A stretch of DNA of 42,208 nucleotides from Marinobacter sp. (lineage in GTDB: Bacteria; Pseudomonadota; Gammaproteobacteria; Pseudomonadales; Oleiphilaceae): positions 1 to 42,208 of the forward strand of contig JASBRL010000041.1 of assembly GCA_030149475.1 (NCBI GenBank). Direction: 5' to 3'. Positions 23,266 to 32,426 of the stretch are shown here, piece by piece. The position numbers were made by a program, and so were the translations under genes. The notes beneath the pieces were generated by a model. The model was not told where the DNA came from. It saw only the letters and a list, made by a program, of their open reading frames with translations, and did not search any database. Position 1 is the stretch's first letter; each line of letters begins with the position of its first letter.

Positions 23266-24513
23266 ATGTCCTCACTGCGACTGTCCAGACTGACCCTCGC
23301 AATCGCCTTCTGTACCTCGGCCACCCCGGCCTTCGCCGGTGCCCAGAGCTTCAACACCGCACGTTCTCTGGCAATGGGCGGCACCGGCGTCGCGGTGGCT
23401 CACCCCGCCACCGCCAACAGTGCCAACCCGGCCATGCTTGCCGCAGGCCACCACAACCGGGCTGACGATTTCGGATTGATCCTGCCATCGGTCAACGCCC
23501 GCTTCGCCGACGGCGAAAAAACCGTTGACCAGGTTGACGCGATCCAGAAAACAATTGATCAAATCAACAGCGCCGGCACCGTCAGTGAGGCCCGGGCTGG
23601 CGCCGCATCCCTGCAACAACAACTCAGGGCGATTGACCGCGATACTGCCCGGGCGGATGCCGGCGTTGGTCTGAGCCTGGCCGTCCCCAGTCCGGCCGTG
23701 GCAGTGGGCGTGTTTACCAATGGCAACCTGCGTGCCACGGTGCAGGGCCAGTATGATCCGAGCGATGATGCGTTGTTGCAAACCATTGCGGCCGGCTCAC
23801 CGCCGCCGCCAAACTTCGGAAATTCGCTGAAGTCCCGGGCCCGGGTGCTGGCATCGGCGGTTGCCGAAGTCGGTGTCAGTCTTGCCCATAGTTACCCGCT
23901 GAGCGGCGCCGGCAACCTGCAACTGGGCCTGTCACCCAAATACGTTCAACTGCGGACCTTTCAGTATACCGAAACGGTTTCGGGATTTGACAAGAACAGT
24001 TTTAACAGCAGCGAAAATCAAACCAGCAAAGGTGGCTTCAACCTTGATCTGGGCGCAGCCTACGCGTTTGGCGAAAGCGGCCAATGGAATGCCGGCATTG
24101 CCGTCAAGAATATCATTCCGATGAAACTGGATTCCGCTGCCTCCCGTCCCCTGCTGGGAGAAAAAGTTCGCACATTGAAACTCGACCCCCAGGTCACCGT
24201 TGGACTCGCCCATGCCGGCCAGTTCCATGTGATCACGGCGGAGGTTCAACTGAACAGGAACAGGGCTTTCGGATACGAAGGTGACACCCAGTGGCTGGCA
24301 CTGGGCGCAGAATTCGACGCCTTCCGCTACGCCCAGTTGCGGATTGGCGCCCGCCAGAATCTGGCAAACAATGACGGCAGCCGGGGCATCCAGGAATCCA
24401 GCCAGTTGACCTTCGGTATCGGCGTCTCACCTTTCGGTGTCCGACTCGACCTTGCCGGTCTGGTAAGCAACACCGATACCGGTGCTGCTATTGAACTGGG
24501 CGCAGCTTTCTGA
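23266..24513 (+). CDS. outer membrane beta-barrel protein, TraF_2-like family
   Basis: The protein has 415 residues. A signal peptide (1-24, ending PAFA) precedes SFNTARSLAMGGTGVAVAHP and SANPAMLAA, a sequence pattern of FadL-like and TraF_2 outer membrane proteins, in which the N-terminus plugs the barrel. Further strands are clear towards the end (TQWLALGAEFDAFRYAQLRI; SQLTFGIGVSPFGVRLDLAGLV), and the chain ends in Phe. An insertion at about 80-125, rich in Gln, Ala and Asp with helical periodicity (TVDQVDAIQKTIDQIN; AASLQQQLRAIDRDT), stands between strands and may form a periplasmic or surface helix pair. These proteins are often called conjugal transfer protein TraF, but nothing here relates to conjugation. 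Function is unknown. Confidence 0.72.
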   Translation: MSSLRLSRLTLAIAFCTSATPAFAGAQSFNTARSLAMGGTGVAVAHPATANSANPAMLAAGHHNRADDFGLILPSVNARFADGEKTVDQVDAIQKTIDQINSAGTVSEARAGAASLQQQLRAIDRDTARADAGVGLSLAVPSPAVAVGVFTNGNLRATVQGQYDPSDDALLQTIAAGSPPPPNFGNSLKSRARVLASAVAEVGVSLAHSYPLSGAGNLQLGLSPKYVQLRTFQYTETVSGFDKNSFNSSENQTSKGGFNLDLGAAYAFGESGQWNAGIAVKNIIPMKLDSAASRPLLGEKVRTLKLDPQVTVGLAHAGQFHVITAEVQLNRNRAFGYEGDTQWLALGAEFDAFRYAQLRIGARQNLANNDGSRGIQESSQLTFGIGVSPFGVRLDLAGLVSNTDTGAAIELGAAF

Positions 24514-24551
24514 TCGCAGTCCGCTCGCTGTGCATGCCCGGCTGACCAATG

Positions 24552-24585
24552 AACGGTCGGGTTTGCGCTGACCCGGACCGCCGTT
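24552..24585 (+). terminator. GC-rich hairpin after the TraF_2-like gene
   Basis: CGGTCGGGT (24554-24562) pairs with ACCCGGACCG (24571-24580) with one bulged G, around an 8-base loop, 40 bases after the stop codon. No T-run follows. A second, smaller hairpin CGTGGGT (24592-24598) with ACCCACG (24609-24615) lies just before the cca start. Confidence 0.4.
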
Positions 24586-24629
24586 GATAATCGTGGGTCA
24601 TTGTCACCACCCACGGGATAGACACGACC

Positions 24630-25742
24630 ATGGATATATACCTCGTCGGCGGCGCTGTTCGTGACGAATTGCTGGGTCTGCCGGTCAAGGACCGGGACTG
24701 GGTTGTGGTCGGTGCCACACCGGAGCAGATGATCGAGTCAGGCTTTCGCCAGGTCGGCGCTGACTTTCCGGTCTTCCTCCACCCGTCGACCAATGAGGAA
24801 TACGCCCTCGCACGCACCGAGCGCAAGCAGGGTCATGGCTACCACGGATTTACCGTCTACAGCGCTGCGGACGTCACCCTGGAAGAAGATCTCCGGCGCC
24901 GGGACCTGACGGTGAACGCCATGGCGCGAGCCCCGAATGGTCAACTTGTAGATCCCTTCGGCGGGCTTGAGGACCTCAAACACCGAAAACTGCGCCATGT
25001 CTCCGATGCCTTTGCGGAGGACCCACTGCGCATCCTGCGCACAGCCCGGTTCGCTGCCCGCCTGCAACCGTCAGGTTTTGCCATTGCCCCGGAAACGCTC
25101 GGGCTGATGCGCGCCATGGTGGAGGCTGGCGAGGCCGCGCATCTGGTACCAGAGCGGGTCTGGCAGGAAACGCAACGAGCCTTGCACGAGCGGGCACCCG
25201 GCGTTTACTTTGCAACCCTTGCCGACTGCGGCGCCCTTGGCGAACTCCTGCCCGAGCTTGCCAGTCCTGACCGCCTGCGCCTGGCGCTGGCTGCGCTGGA
25301 CTGCATCAGCCCGGCCGGCGACAGCACAGACATCCGCTTTGCTGCATTGCTGTCGCCCCTGTCACCCGAGCAATGCACCGAGCGGGCGAAAAAGCTCAAA
25401 GCCCCCAAAGACTGCCAGCAACTGGCGATGCTGACGAGTCGGTTTGCCGAATCGTTGCGTCAGAGCCATAGCGCCGGTGAACAACTCGCGCTGCTTGATG
25501 CCACCGATGCCTGGCGTCGCCCCGACCGCCTTCGGCGGCTACTTGCAGTGTGTCAGTGCGTCACGCCTGCCGTGCCGGAAAGCCAGGCGAGCGCATTGCT
25601 GGACGCCTACAACACCGCACGTGACGTAAATGCAAAAGACCTGATAACTCAGGGCCTGGCCGGCAAGGCACTGGGTGAAGCAATCCGAAACGAGCGCCTC
25701 AAGCGTATTGCTGCCCTTAGCGACCAGACCTCTGAGGGTTGA
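24630..25742 (+). CDS. cca: tRNA CCA-adding nucleotidyltransferase
   Basis: The protein has 370 residues. It adds or repairs the CCA end of tRNAs. The class II nucleotidyltransferase head has GGAVRD (7-12) and the metal-binding pair D21-R-D23 (VKDRDW), then RRDLTVNAMA and EDPLRILRTARFAARL. It lacks the C-terminal HD phosphohydrolase domain of the E. coli enzyme (about 412 residues), as do the shorter Pseudomonas-type proteins. The following gene, a pteridine reductase, is about 100 bp away, an arrangement also seen in related genomes. Confidence 0.92.
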   Translation: MDIYLVGGAVRDELLGLPVKDRDWVVVGATPEQMIESGFRQVGADFPVFLHPSTNEEYALARTERKQGHGYHGFTVYSAADVTLEEDLRRRDLTVNAMARAPNGQLVDPFGGLEDLKHRKLRHVSDAFAEDPLRILRTARFAARLQPSGFAIAPETLGLMRAMVEAGEAAHLVPERVWQETQRALHERAPGVYFATLADCGALGELLPELASPDRLRLALAALDCISPAGDSTDIRFAALLSPLSPEQCTERAKKLKAPKDCQQLAMLTSRFAESLRQSHSAGEQLALLDATDAWRRPDRLRRLLAVCQCVTPAVPESQASALLDAYNTARDVNAKDLITQGLAGKALGEAIRNERLKRIAALSDQTSEG

Positions 25743-25846
25743 GTATGGGACGACACAGCCCCGCGCCTGACGGTCGCCATTCACGATTGTTCAGGGCGAC
25801 CCTTCGAACCTGGCCACTGCCACGCTGATGCAAGAGGATCCTGCCT

Positions 25847-26596
25847 GTGTCCGATAAAACAGCCCCCGTCGCACTGATTACCGGTGCGGCCCATCGACTC
25901 GGTGCCAGAACCGCCGAACGGCTTCACCAACGCGGTTGGCGGGTCATCATTCATTATCGCAGCCGGGCGCAGCAGGCCCGAAAGCTGGTTGACGGCTTCA
26001 ATGCCCGGCGCCGGGATAGCGCTGTCGCCCTTCAGGCCGATCTGACCGATGTGGAAGCCGTTGAAGACCTGGCACGGTCAGCCATTGCCACCTGGGAACG
26101 TCTGGACGGACTGATCAACAACGCTTCGGTGTTTTATCCCAACCCGACCGCCGAGGCGACCGCCGAGGATTGGGATCGCATCCTTCATACCAACCTGCGG
26201 GCACCGTTCGTGCTCGGTCAGGCGTGCCTGTCGGCCCTGAGGGGCAGCCATGGCAGCATCGTCAACATGATCGATATCTACAGCGAGCGACCGCTCGCCG
26301 ACCACCCACTGTACTGCTCCAGCAAAGCCGGTCTGGCGATGCTGACCAAATCCTGGGCGAAGGATCTTGCCCCGGAGGTTCGGGTAAACGGCGTTTCTCC
26401 GGGTGCGATTCTGTGGCCGGAAGGTGACGGGATCATTGATGCCGGGTACCAACGTGCCATTCTGGCAAAAACGCCGCTGGCACGAACCGGCAACCCGGAT
26501 GACATCGCCGGCGCAGTGGTTTTTCTGCTCTGTGACGCACCGTTTTTCACTGGCCAGATTCTTTCGGTGGATGGTGGCCGCAGCCTGAACATGTAA
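25847..26596 (+). CDS. pteridine reductase (FolM-like short-chain dehydrogenase)
   Basis: The protein has 249 residues from a GTG start at 25847 with AGAGG upstream. It is a short-chain dehydrogenase: cofactor motif TGAAHRLGA (12-20), NNAS at 91-94, catalytic Y156 and K160 (YCSSK), and SPGAILWPEG. The TGAAxRLGA loop with Arg replacing the usual Gly, and HYRSR after the second strand, indicate NADPH and match the pteridine reductase/FolM branch that makes tetrahydromonapterin or reduces folates. The assignment to folate-type substrates is from family likeness. Confidence 0.8.
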   Translation: MSDKTAPVALITGAAHRLGARTAERLHQRGWRVIIHYRSRAQQARKLVDGFNARRRDSAVALQADLTDVEAVEDLARSAIATWERLDGLINNASVFYPNPTAEATAEDWDRILHTNLRAPFVLGQACLSALRGSHGSIVNMIDIYSERPLADHPLYCSSKAGLAMLTKSWAKDLAPEVRVNGVSPGAILWPEGDGIIDAGYQRAILAKTPLARTGNPDDIAGAVVFLLCDAPFFTGQILSVDGGRSLNM

Positions 26597-26686
26597 TCGG
26601 TCGGGGCATCCGCTGCGGCAGTTTACGCCGCCGGGCGGTTGCGATGATACAATAGCACCCTGTGCGAATTTTCAGAGGAGTAATAC

Positions 26687-27865
26687 ATGCGCGATGTGGT
26701 GATTGTTGCAGCGAAGCGGACGGCCATTGGCGGTTTTGGCGGATCGCTGTCCAGCCTGCGGGCCGACCAGCTCGGGTCCGCGGTGATCAAGGCTCTGATG
26801 AGCGAAACCGGAATAGCGGCTGAGCAGGTTAATGAAGTGGTCCTTGGCCACGTTCTGACCGCCGGCCAGGGCCAGAATACCGCCCGTCAGGCTGCCATTC
26901 ACGGCGGTATCCCCGCATCCGTGCCTTCCATGACCATCAACAAGGTCTGTGGATCGGGTCTCAAAGCCGTGCACATGGCCGTTCAGGCGATTCGCTGCGG
27001 CGACGCCGACCTGCTGATCGCCGGTGGTCAGGAAAGCATGAGTCAAGCCCCCCATGTATTGCCCAACAGCCGCAACGGCCAGCGCATGGGCGACTGGACC
27101 CTGGTCGACACGATGATCCGTGACGGTCTTTGGGATGCCTTCAACGGCTACCATATGGGCATGACCGCGGAAAACATTGTCGATCAATACGGCATCAGCC
27201 GGGAAGAACAGGACGCCTTTGCGGCGGCATCCCAGCAGAAAGCCGTTGCGGCCCAGCAGGCCGGGCATTTCGCCAGCGAAATCGTGCCCCTGAACATCCC
27301 GCAGCGCAAGGGCGAGCCGATCACCGTCGACCGCGACGACAATCCGCGCGAAGGCGTGACCGCAGACAGCCTGGGCAAACTGAAGCCGGCGTTCAAGCAG
27401 GGTGGCACCGTCACCGCCGGCAACGCCTCATCCCTGAATGACGGGGCCGCCGCCGTCATGGTGTGCAGCGCCGAAAAGGCCGCCGAGCTCGGCCTGACGC
27501 CGCTGGCAACCATCCGTGCCTATGCCAATGCCGGTGTCGATCCGTCGATTATGGGGACAGGTCCCATTCCCGCCAGTCGTCGCTGTCTGGAACGGGCCGG
27601 CTGGTCGGTGGACGACCTGGATCTGATCGAAGCCAACGAAGCCTTCGCCGCCCAGGCCATTTCCGTCAACCGCGATCTGGGCTGGGACACAGCCAAAGTG
27701 AACGTCAACGGTGGGGCCATTGCGCTGGGCCATCCGATTGGCGCCTCCGGCTGCCGCATCCTGGTTACCTTGCTGCACGAAATGGCCCGTCGGGATGCCA
27801 AAAAAGGCCTGGCGACGCTGTGCATCGGTGGCGGCATGGGCGTTGCCCTCGCCATCGAACGCTAA
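26687..27865 (+). CDS. acetyl-CoA acetyltransferase (thiolase)
   Basis: The protein has 392 residues, the normal thiolase length. It condenses two acetyl-CoA to acetoacetyl-CoA or does the reverse. The acyl-accepting cysteine is C88 in NKVCGSG, the catalytic histidine is H349 in GHPIGASG, and the second cysteine is C379 in CIGGGMG. The motif set is that of biosynthetic/degradative short-chain thiolases (PhaA, AtoB). AGAGGAG stands 8 bases before the ATG. No polyhydroxybutyrate synthesis genes are next to it, so the pathway is open; feeding ketone bodies or storage lipid precursors is possible. Confidence 0.93.
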   Translation: MRDVVIVAAKRTAIGGFGGSLSSLRADQLGSAVIKALMSETGIAAEQVNEVVLGHVLTAGQGQNTARQAAIHGGIPASVPSMTINKVCGSGLKAVHMAVQAIRCGDADLLIAGGQESMSQAPHVLPNSRNGQRMGDWTLVDTMIRDGLWDAFNGYHMGMTAENIVDQYGISREEQDAFAAASQQKAVAAQQAGHFASEIVPLNIPQRKGEPITVDRDDNPREGVTADSLGKLKPAFKQGGTVTAGNASSLNDGAAAVMVCSAEKAAELGLTPLATIRAYANAGVDPSIMGTGPIPASRRCLERAGWSVDDLDLIEANEAFAAQAISVNRDLGWDTAKVNVNGGAIALGHPIGASGCRILVTLLHEMARRDAKKGLATLCIGGGMGVALAIER

Positions 27866-27878
27866 CGCCGGACCCGCT

Positions 27879-28343
27879 GTGTTCAACGTGGTGCTGTACG
27901 AGCCGGAGATCCCCCCGAATACCGGAAATATTATCCGGCTCTGTGCCAATACCGGCTGCCGGTTGCACCTGATCGAGCCTCTGGGGTTTGCGCTGGACGA
28001 CAAACAGTTGCGCCGGGCCGGTCTGGACTATCGTGAATACACCACGGTAGCGGTGTATCCGGACTTTGAGCGGTTCCTGCACCAGGCAAGGCCCCGGCGA
28101 CTGCTCGGACTGACCACCAGGGGTAGCCGGCCCTATCAGCAGGTCAGCTATCAGGCGGACGACTACCTGATGTTCGGCCCGGAAACACGCGGCCTGCCGG
28201 AATCGGTGCGGGCCGGATTGCCCGACAATCAACGGATACGCGTGCCAATGCACCCCGACAGCCGTAGCCTGAACCTGTCAAACTCGGTATCCATCGTAGT
28301 TTACGAAGCCTGGCGACAACTCGGCTTTGCCGGCGGCATATAG
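27879..28343 (+). CDS. trmL: tRNA (cytidine/uridine-34-2'-O)-methyltransferase
   Basis: The protein has 154 residues from a GTG at 27879, 13 bp after the thiolase stop. The sequence is very close to E. coli TrmL throughout as I recall it ([59 protein letters not shown]), which sets the start. It is a SPOUT-class enzyme with a C-terminal trefoil knot that binds S-adenosylmethionine and methylates the wobble ribose of tRNA-Leu. The GTG start and poor ribosome site suggest modest or coupled translation. Confidence 0.95.
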   Translation: MFNVVLYEPEIPPNTGNIIRLCANTGCRLHLIEPLGFALDDKQLRRAGLDYREYTTVAVYPDFERFLHQARPRRLLGLTTRGSRPYQQVSYQADDYLMFGPETRGLPESVRAGLPDNQRIRVPMHPDSRSLNLSNSVSIVVYEAWRQLGFAGGI

Positions 28344-28347
28344 TGTT

Positions 28348-28392
28348 CCGGGTGGTTAATTCGCTGAGCTACTGCGCGGATTAACCACCCGG
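28348..28392. terminator. perfect 13-bp-stem hairpin, bidirectional terminator between trmL and secB
   Basis: CCGGGTGGTTAAT (28348-28360) is perfectly complementary to ATTAACCACCCGG (28380-28392), with a 19-base loop. It lies 5 bp after trmL and 22 bp after secB (reading from the minus strand). The AT end of the stem faces the loop, and no T-run follows on either strand, but the position between convergent genes supports a shared terminator. Confidence 0.6.
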
Positions 28393-28413
28393 AGCCAGTG
28401 GTGCGCAAATACT

Positions 28414-28911
28414 TCAGTGCGTCTGAGCTTCGGCGTTTTCGCCTTTGGCTTCTTCCTGCTGACGCTGCACTGCCTGTGCGTAGATGGCGTCAAAATTGAC
28501 CGGGGCCAGCATCAAAGCGGGGAAACTGCCTTTGGTGACGACCCCGTCAATGGCTTCCCGGGCGTAAGGGAACAGAATCGTCGGGCAGTAGGCTCCCAGC
28601 ATCTGGCCCAACTGCTGCCCTTCGATACCTTTGACCATAAACACTCCTGCCTGCTGGATTTCCACCAGGAACGCCACCTTGTCTTCAATCTTGGAGGTCA
28701 CGGTCAGCGACAGCACAACCTCATACTGATTATCGCTGACTTTGGTGTGAGTGGTGTTAAGGTCGAGATTTACCTGCGGCTGCCACTGTTCCTGGAAGAC
28801 CACGGGGGAATTCGGTGATTCGAAGGACAGATCCTTCACATAGATCCGCTGGAGCGCAAATTGCGGTTGATTGTCATTGTCGTTGCCGGCGGCCTGCTGA
28901 TTGTCAGCCAT
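28414..28911 (-). CDS. secB: protein-export chaperone SecB
   Basis: The protein has 165 residues. It binds unfolded preproteins as a tetramer and passes them to SecA. Conserved parts are FALQRIYVKDLSFESPNSP, LDLNTTHTKV, and AFLVEIQQAGVF with the helix LGAYCPTILFPYAREAI. The N-terminal tail (Asn/Gln/Asp-rich) and C-terminal tail are low in complexity, as often in SecB. Neighbours in related genomes are grxC and yibN; grxC is missing from this window. GGACTGAAC precedes the ATG. Confidence 0.96.
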   Translation of the reverse strand: MADNQQAAGNDNDNQPQFALQRIYVKDLSFESPNSPVVFQEQWQPQVNLDLNTTHTKVSDNQYEVVLSLTVTSKIEDKVAFLVEIQQAGVFMVKGIEGQQLGQMLGAYCPTILFPYAREAIDGVVTKGSFPALMLAPVNFDAIYAQAVQRQQEEAKGENAEAQTH

Positions 28912-28939
28912 GTTCAGTCCTTTCAGTCTCAGTCGGAAT

Positions 28940-28953
28940 GGGTCATATGACCC
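28940..28953. repeat. 14-bp perfect palindrome upstream of secB
   Basis: GGGTCATATGACCC reads the same on both strands and lies in the secB 5' region. It could be a protein binding site; no regulator is evident. Confidence 0.5.
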
Positions 28954-28967
28954 CGTTAAAGCACTTG

Positions 28968-29044
28968 CTGAAAAAGCCGCTCAGCCGCCCTGGGCAAGTC
29001 ATCAGGTTCAGTCTGATATCGCCGGCGCCAAGGGGCTTTTTCAG
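28968..29044. repeat. 11-bp inverted repeat with 55-bp interior
   Basis: CTGAAAAAGCC and GGCTTTTTCAG are perfect complements at 28968-28978 and 29034-29044. On the minus strand the stem ends in a T-rich stretch, so it might act as the terminator of yibN, though the loop is long. Confidence 0.4.
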
Positions 29045-29112
29045 TTATTACCTGCCGATGTGAAACAGTGCGGCAGTTTGTCGGTCAATTCAAGACCGGC
29101 CGTTGCCGCTGA

Positions 29113-29529
29113 TCACTTCTTGACCAGAGGGAGGCTCGCTCCGCGCCATTCGTTAATCCCGCCATTAAGCCGGGTTACATTGGTATAACCCGCCTCATTG
29201 AGCTGTTTGACGGCAGCAGCGGAATGCTGACCCATCTTGTCCACCACGATGATCTGCTTGCCCTCATGCTTTCTGAGCTCGTTCAGATGATCCTTGAGGT
29301 TGTTCAACGGCATGTGAAGTGAGCCGGTAATGCGCCCTTCTTTCACCTCTTTGCGCTCGCGGATATCGACCACCACGGCCTGATCACGGTTAATCAGGGT
29401 GACTGCTTCCTGCGGCGACACTTTCTTGCCGCCTTTCATGGACTCGAGCAACAGCAGTGCGATCAGCAGCGCGACAAATATCGTGACCAGAATGTAGTGA
29501 TTTACAGCAAACTCAAGAAACCTTTCCAT
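29113..29529 (-). CDS. yibN: membrane-anchored rhodanese-like protein (YibN)
   Basis: The protein has 138 residues: one N-terminal transmembrane helix (about 10-29), then a cytoplasmic rhodanese fold with VVVDIRERKEVKEGRITGS and LNGGINEW. The position of the catalytic cysteine in the rhodanese loop is Asp97 (VVDKMGQHS instead of VVYCxxGxRS), so it should not have sulfurtransferase activity; E. coli YibN has Asp at the same place, as I recall, so this is a family trait. It is first in the yibN-secB pair on the minus strand and divergent from gpmI. Confidence 0.88.
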   Translation of the reverse strand: MERFLEFAVNHYILVTIFVALLIALLLLESMKGGKKVSPQEAVTLINRDQAVVVDIRERKEVKEGRITGSLHMPLNNLKDHLNELRKHEGKQIIVVDKMGQHSAAAVKQLNEAGYTNVTRLNGGINEWRGASLPLVKK

Positions 29530-29558
29530 TAAAAAACCCTGCTGATTTGTTTGGCGAG

Positions 29559-29564
29559 ATTATA
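29559..29564 (-). promoter_or_regulatory. -10 box for yibN
   Basis: TATAAT on the minus strand lies 30 bp before the yibN start codon. No good -35 box is visible. Confidence 0.4.
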
Positions 29565-29663
29565 CACACCCGCAGCCAGTGACAGAAGGCAGCGCGCATA
29601 GCCTGTATCATCCAAACCGGTTAGAATCACCGCTGTCAATTTCCTAACCGACCGGATTCAGTG

Positions 29664-31211
29664 ATGACCGAAACGCGCAAGCCGACTGCACTGATTATTC
29701 TCGATGGCTGGGGGCACCGTGACCCGAGCGACGACAACGCTATCAGCAACGCCCGCACACCCTTCTGGGACAGCATCTGGCAACGGCAACCCAGCACCCT
29801 GATTAACACCTCCGGCATGTTCGTGGGCCTGCCGAAGGGGCAGATGGGTAATTCCGAAGTCGGCCATATGAATCTCGGCGCTGGCCGTATTGTCTACCAG
29901 AACCTGACCCGCATCGACAAAGACCTGAGTGATGGCGCCTTCGCCAGTAATCCGGTGCTGTGTGAAGCGATCGATAAAGCCGTGCAACAGGATCGCGCCG
30001 TTCACCTGATGGGCCTGCTGTCCCCCGGCGGTGTGCACAGTCACGAAGACCATATCCTGGCGGCTGCGGATCTGGCTGCTGCCCGCGGGGCCAAGCAGGT
30101 TTACATTCACGCGTTCCTTGATGGCCGTGACATGCCTCCACGCAGTGCCGAACCCTCATTGAAGAAGGCCGCCGCAAAAATGAAATCCCTGGGCGTGGGC
30201 CGCGTTGCATCGATTGTCGGGCGCTACTTTGCCATGGACAGGGACAATCGCTGGGATCGGGTCGAAGCCGCCTACAACCTGCTGGTCGCGGGCGAATCCG
30301 GGTTTACTGCCAGGACTGCGATTGAGGGCCTGGAGCGGGCCTACGAACGCGATGAAAACGACGAGTTCGTCAAGCCGACACGAATACAGGACAACAACGA
30401 ACCGGACGCCAGCATTAACGACGGCGACGCGGTCATTTTCATGAATTTCCGTGCCGACCGTGCCCGGGAAATGACCCGGGCGTTTGTGGAACGGGAGTTT
30501 GATGGCTTTGCACGGCAACGACACCCGGCGATTGCCGAATTTGTCATGCTCACCGAATATGCCGCCGACATAAAGGCCGCCTGCGCCTACCCGCCGGAAA
30601 AACTGGTCAATGGCCTGGGCGAATACGTGTCCAGCCTCGGCAAAACACAGTTGCGGATTGCCGAAACTGAAAAATACGCCCATGTCACCTTCTTTTTTAA
30701 CGGGGGCGCGGAAACCCCGTTCACCGGAGAGGACAGGATACTGGTGCCATCGCCCGACGTGGCTACGTACGACCTGAAACCTGAGATGAGCGCACCGGAA
30801 GTCACGGACAAGCTTGTGGAAGCCATTCACAGCGGCAAGTACGATCTTGTAGTCTGTAACTACGCCAACGGGGACATGGTCGGCCACACCGGCAAACTCG
30901 ACGCCGCCATCAAGGCCGCCGAATGTCTGGACGAATGCGTCTCCCGCGTCGCGCAGGCGCTTGCGGATGTGGGCGGTCAGGCACTGATCACCGCTGATCA
31001 CGGCAACTGCGAGCAGATGACCGATGCCGCCTCCGGCCAGGCCCACACCGCGCATACCACAGGCCCCGTGCCCCTGGTTTATCTGGGCCCCCGATCCCTG
31101 AAACTGGCGGATGAAGGCACGCTCAGCGACATTGCCCCCACCCTGCTGGCTTTGATGTCACTCAAGCAGCCTGACGAAATGACCGGGCACAGTCTGGTCG
31201 ATGCCGGTTAG
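29664..31211 (+). CDS. gpmI: cofactor-independent phosphoglycerate mutase
   Basis: The protein has 515 residues, starting at the ATG at 29664 (a GTG one codon earlier is also possible). It converts 3-phosphoglycerate to 2-phosphoglycerate with two manganese ions. The nucleophile is S64 in [16 protein letters not shown]14 is the early metal ligand in LIILDGWG; the phosphatase-side metal site has FMNFRADR, and later ADHGNCEQM and [11 protein letters not shown] possible stem CGGTTAG (29618-29624) / CTAACCG (29644-29650) lies in the leader. It begins a plus-strand set with envC, ctpA and yibQ, the arrangement common in gammaproteobacteria. Confidence 0.96.
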   Translation: MTETRKPTALIILDGWGHRDPSDDNAISNARTPFWDSIWQRQPSTLINTSGMFVGLPKGQMGNSEVGHMNLGAGRIVYQNLTRIDKDLSDGAFASNPVLCEAIDKAVQQDRAVHLMGLLSPGGVHSHEDHILAAADLAAARGAKQVYIHAFLDGRDMPPRSAEPSLKKAAAKMKSLGVGRVASIVGRYFAMDRDNRWDRVEAAYNLLVAGESGFTARTAIEGLERAYERDENDEFVKPTRIQDNNEPDASINDGDAVIFMNFRADRAREMTRAFVEREFDGFARQRHPAIAEFVMLTEYAADIKAACAYPPEKLVNGLGEYVSSLGKTQLRIAETEKYAHVTFFFNGGAETPFTGEDRILVPSPDVATYDLKPEMSAPEVTDKLVEAIHSGKYDLVVCNYANGDMVGHTGKLDAAIKAAECLDECVSRVAQALADVGGQALITADHGNCEQMTDAASGQAHTAHTTGPVPLVYLGPRSLKLADEGTLSDIAPTLLALMSLKQPDEMTGHSLVDAG

Positions 31212-31232
31212 CGGGGCCGGCCTGCACTCGTT

Positions 31233-32426
31233 ATGCCTGCACAGTTGAACAGTCGGCGCTGTTTCGTCGGCAATGCCCGGCTGGCCCGATTGGTGATGGT
31301 CCTGCTGGCGGTTGTTGCTGCGCTATCGGCTGCCACCGTCACCGAAGCCGGGGGCAGCGACGTCACCCCGGAGCAGGTGGCGGCCGTCAAGCAACAAATC
31401 CAGAAGATTGACCAGTGGCTCAAACAGGCAGAGCAGGACCGCAGCCAACTGCAACAATCGCTCGCCGACACAGAACAGGCCATCAACCGGCTCACCCGCG
31501 AGCGACGGGATCTGGCCAGTAAATCAGCCGCGCAGGAACAGCGTCTCGCCAAACTGCGCCAGCATGAGGCCGATGTGCGCAAAACTCTGGATAGTCAGCG
31601 TGACTCGCTGCGCCAGCAGATACGGCACGCCTGGATGCAGGGCGACACCCCGGCGATCAAAGTACTGCTGAATGAGGTCAGCCCGGAAAAAATCGCGCGC
31701 ACAATGACCTACTATGAGTATCTGAGCCAGGAGTCAGTCGACCGACTGAAGGCTTTTCAGGCGTCGCTGGCCGAGCTGCAACAGGTTCAGGACAACGTTC
31801 TGGCCTCCCGGGCGGAACTGACTCGCCTGCGCGAACAGGTTACCCGGCGGCAGCAGGCACTCGGAGACCGCAAGCAGGAACGCGAGCAGACGCTGGCTGC
31901 GCTGCGATCGGATATCCGCGACCGTCAGTCCGAGCGTAAATCGCTGGTGGCGGACCGGAAGCGACTGGAAAAACTGCTACAGGCTGTTGAGCAGGCCATT
32001 GCCAGCATTCCGTCCCCCGATGATTCACAGCCGTTCAAGTCTCTGCGCGCTAAACTTCCCTGGCCCGCCCATGGTAAGGTGAGCCGTCATTTCGGAGAGA
32101 GCCTGGCTCACGGCAAGCTGCGCCAGAATGGCATCCTGATCAGTACTGACGGTGAAGCCGATGTCAGTGCCGTTCACCACGGCCGGGTGGTCTTCGCCAA
32201 CTGGCTGCGCGGCTTTGGCCTGATGGCGATCATCGATCACGGTGATGGCTACATGAGTCTGTATGGTCACAACAGCAGCTTACTGGTCAATCCCGGCGAC
32301 TGGGTCACCACCGGACAACCGATCGCGGTTGCGGGACGCTCCGGCGGCTCCGAAACCCCCGGCGTCTATTTTGAAATTCGCCACCGGGGCAAACCGCAGG
32401 ATCCTGAAAAATGGTTAACACACTGA
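31233..32426 (+). CDS. envC: murein hydrolase activator EnvC
   Basis: The protein has 397 residues. A signal/anchor segment (about 18-40) is followed by a long coiled coil (about 45-265, heavy in Gln, Arg and Leu) and a C-terminal LytM/M23 domain (about 280-397). The metal-binding residues of active M23 enzymes are altered (ILISTDGEAD rather than HxGxD; LYGHNS with one His), as in EnvC of E. coli, which does not cut the wall itself but activates AmiA/AmiB amidases at the septum. It starts 21 bp after gpmI. Confidence 0.92.
   Translation: MPAQLNSRRCFVGNARLARLVMVLLAVVAALSAATVTEAGGSDVTPEQVAAVKQQIQKIDQWLKQAEQDRSQLQQSLADTEQAINRLTRERRDLASKSAAQEQRLAKLRQHEADVRKTLDSQRDSLRQQIRHAWMQGDTPAIKVLLNEVSPEKIARTMTYYEYLSQESVDRLKAFQASLAELQQVQDNVLASRAELTRLREQVTRRQQALGDRKQEREQTLAALRSDIRDRQSERKSLVADRKRLEKLLQAVEQAIASIPSPDDSQPFKSLRAKLPWPAHGKVSRHFGESLAHGKLRQNGILISTDGEADVSAVHHGRVVFANWLRGFGLMAIIDHGDGYMSLYGHNSSLLVNPGDWVTTGQPIAVAGRSGGSETPGVYFEIRHRGKPQDPEKWLTH

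Larger units (their letters stand above)
28912..29112. other. intergenic gap between yibN and secB where grxC usually lies
   Basis: This 201-bp stretch contains no open frame for a glutaredoxin. It holds a 14-bp palindrome GGGTCATATGACCC (28940-28953), 29 bp from the secB start codon, and a pair of 11-base inverted arms CTGAAAAAGCC (28968-28978) and GGCTTTTTCAG (29034-29044), separated by 55 bases. Confidence 0.55.

Noticed and set aside
23266..24513. Conjugation-related TraF from an integrated element
   Set aside because: The TraF_2 name is historical; there are no transfer, mobilisation, integrase or repeat features around it.
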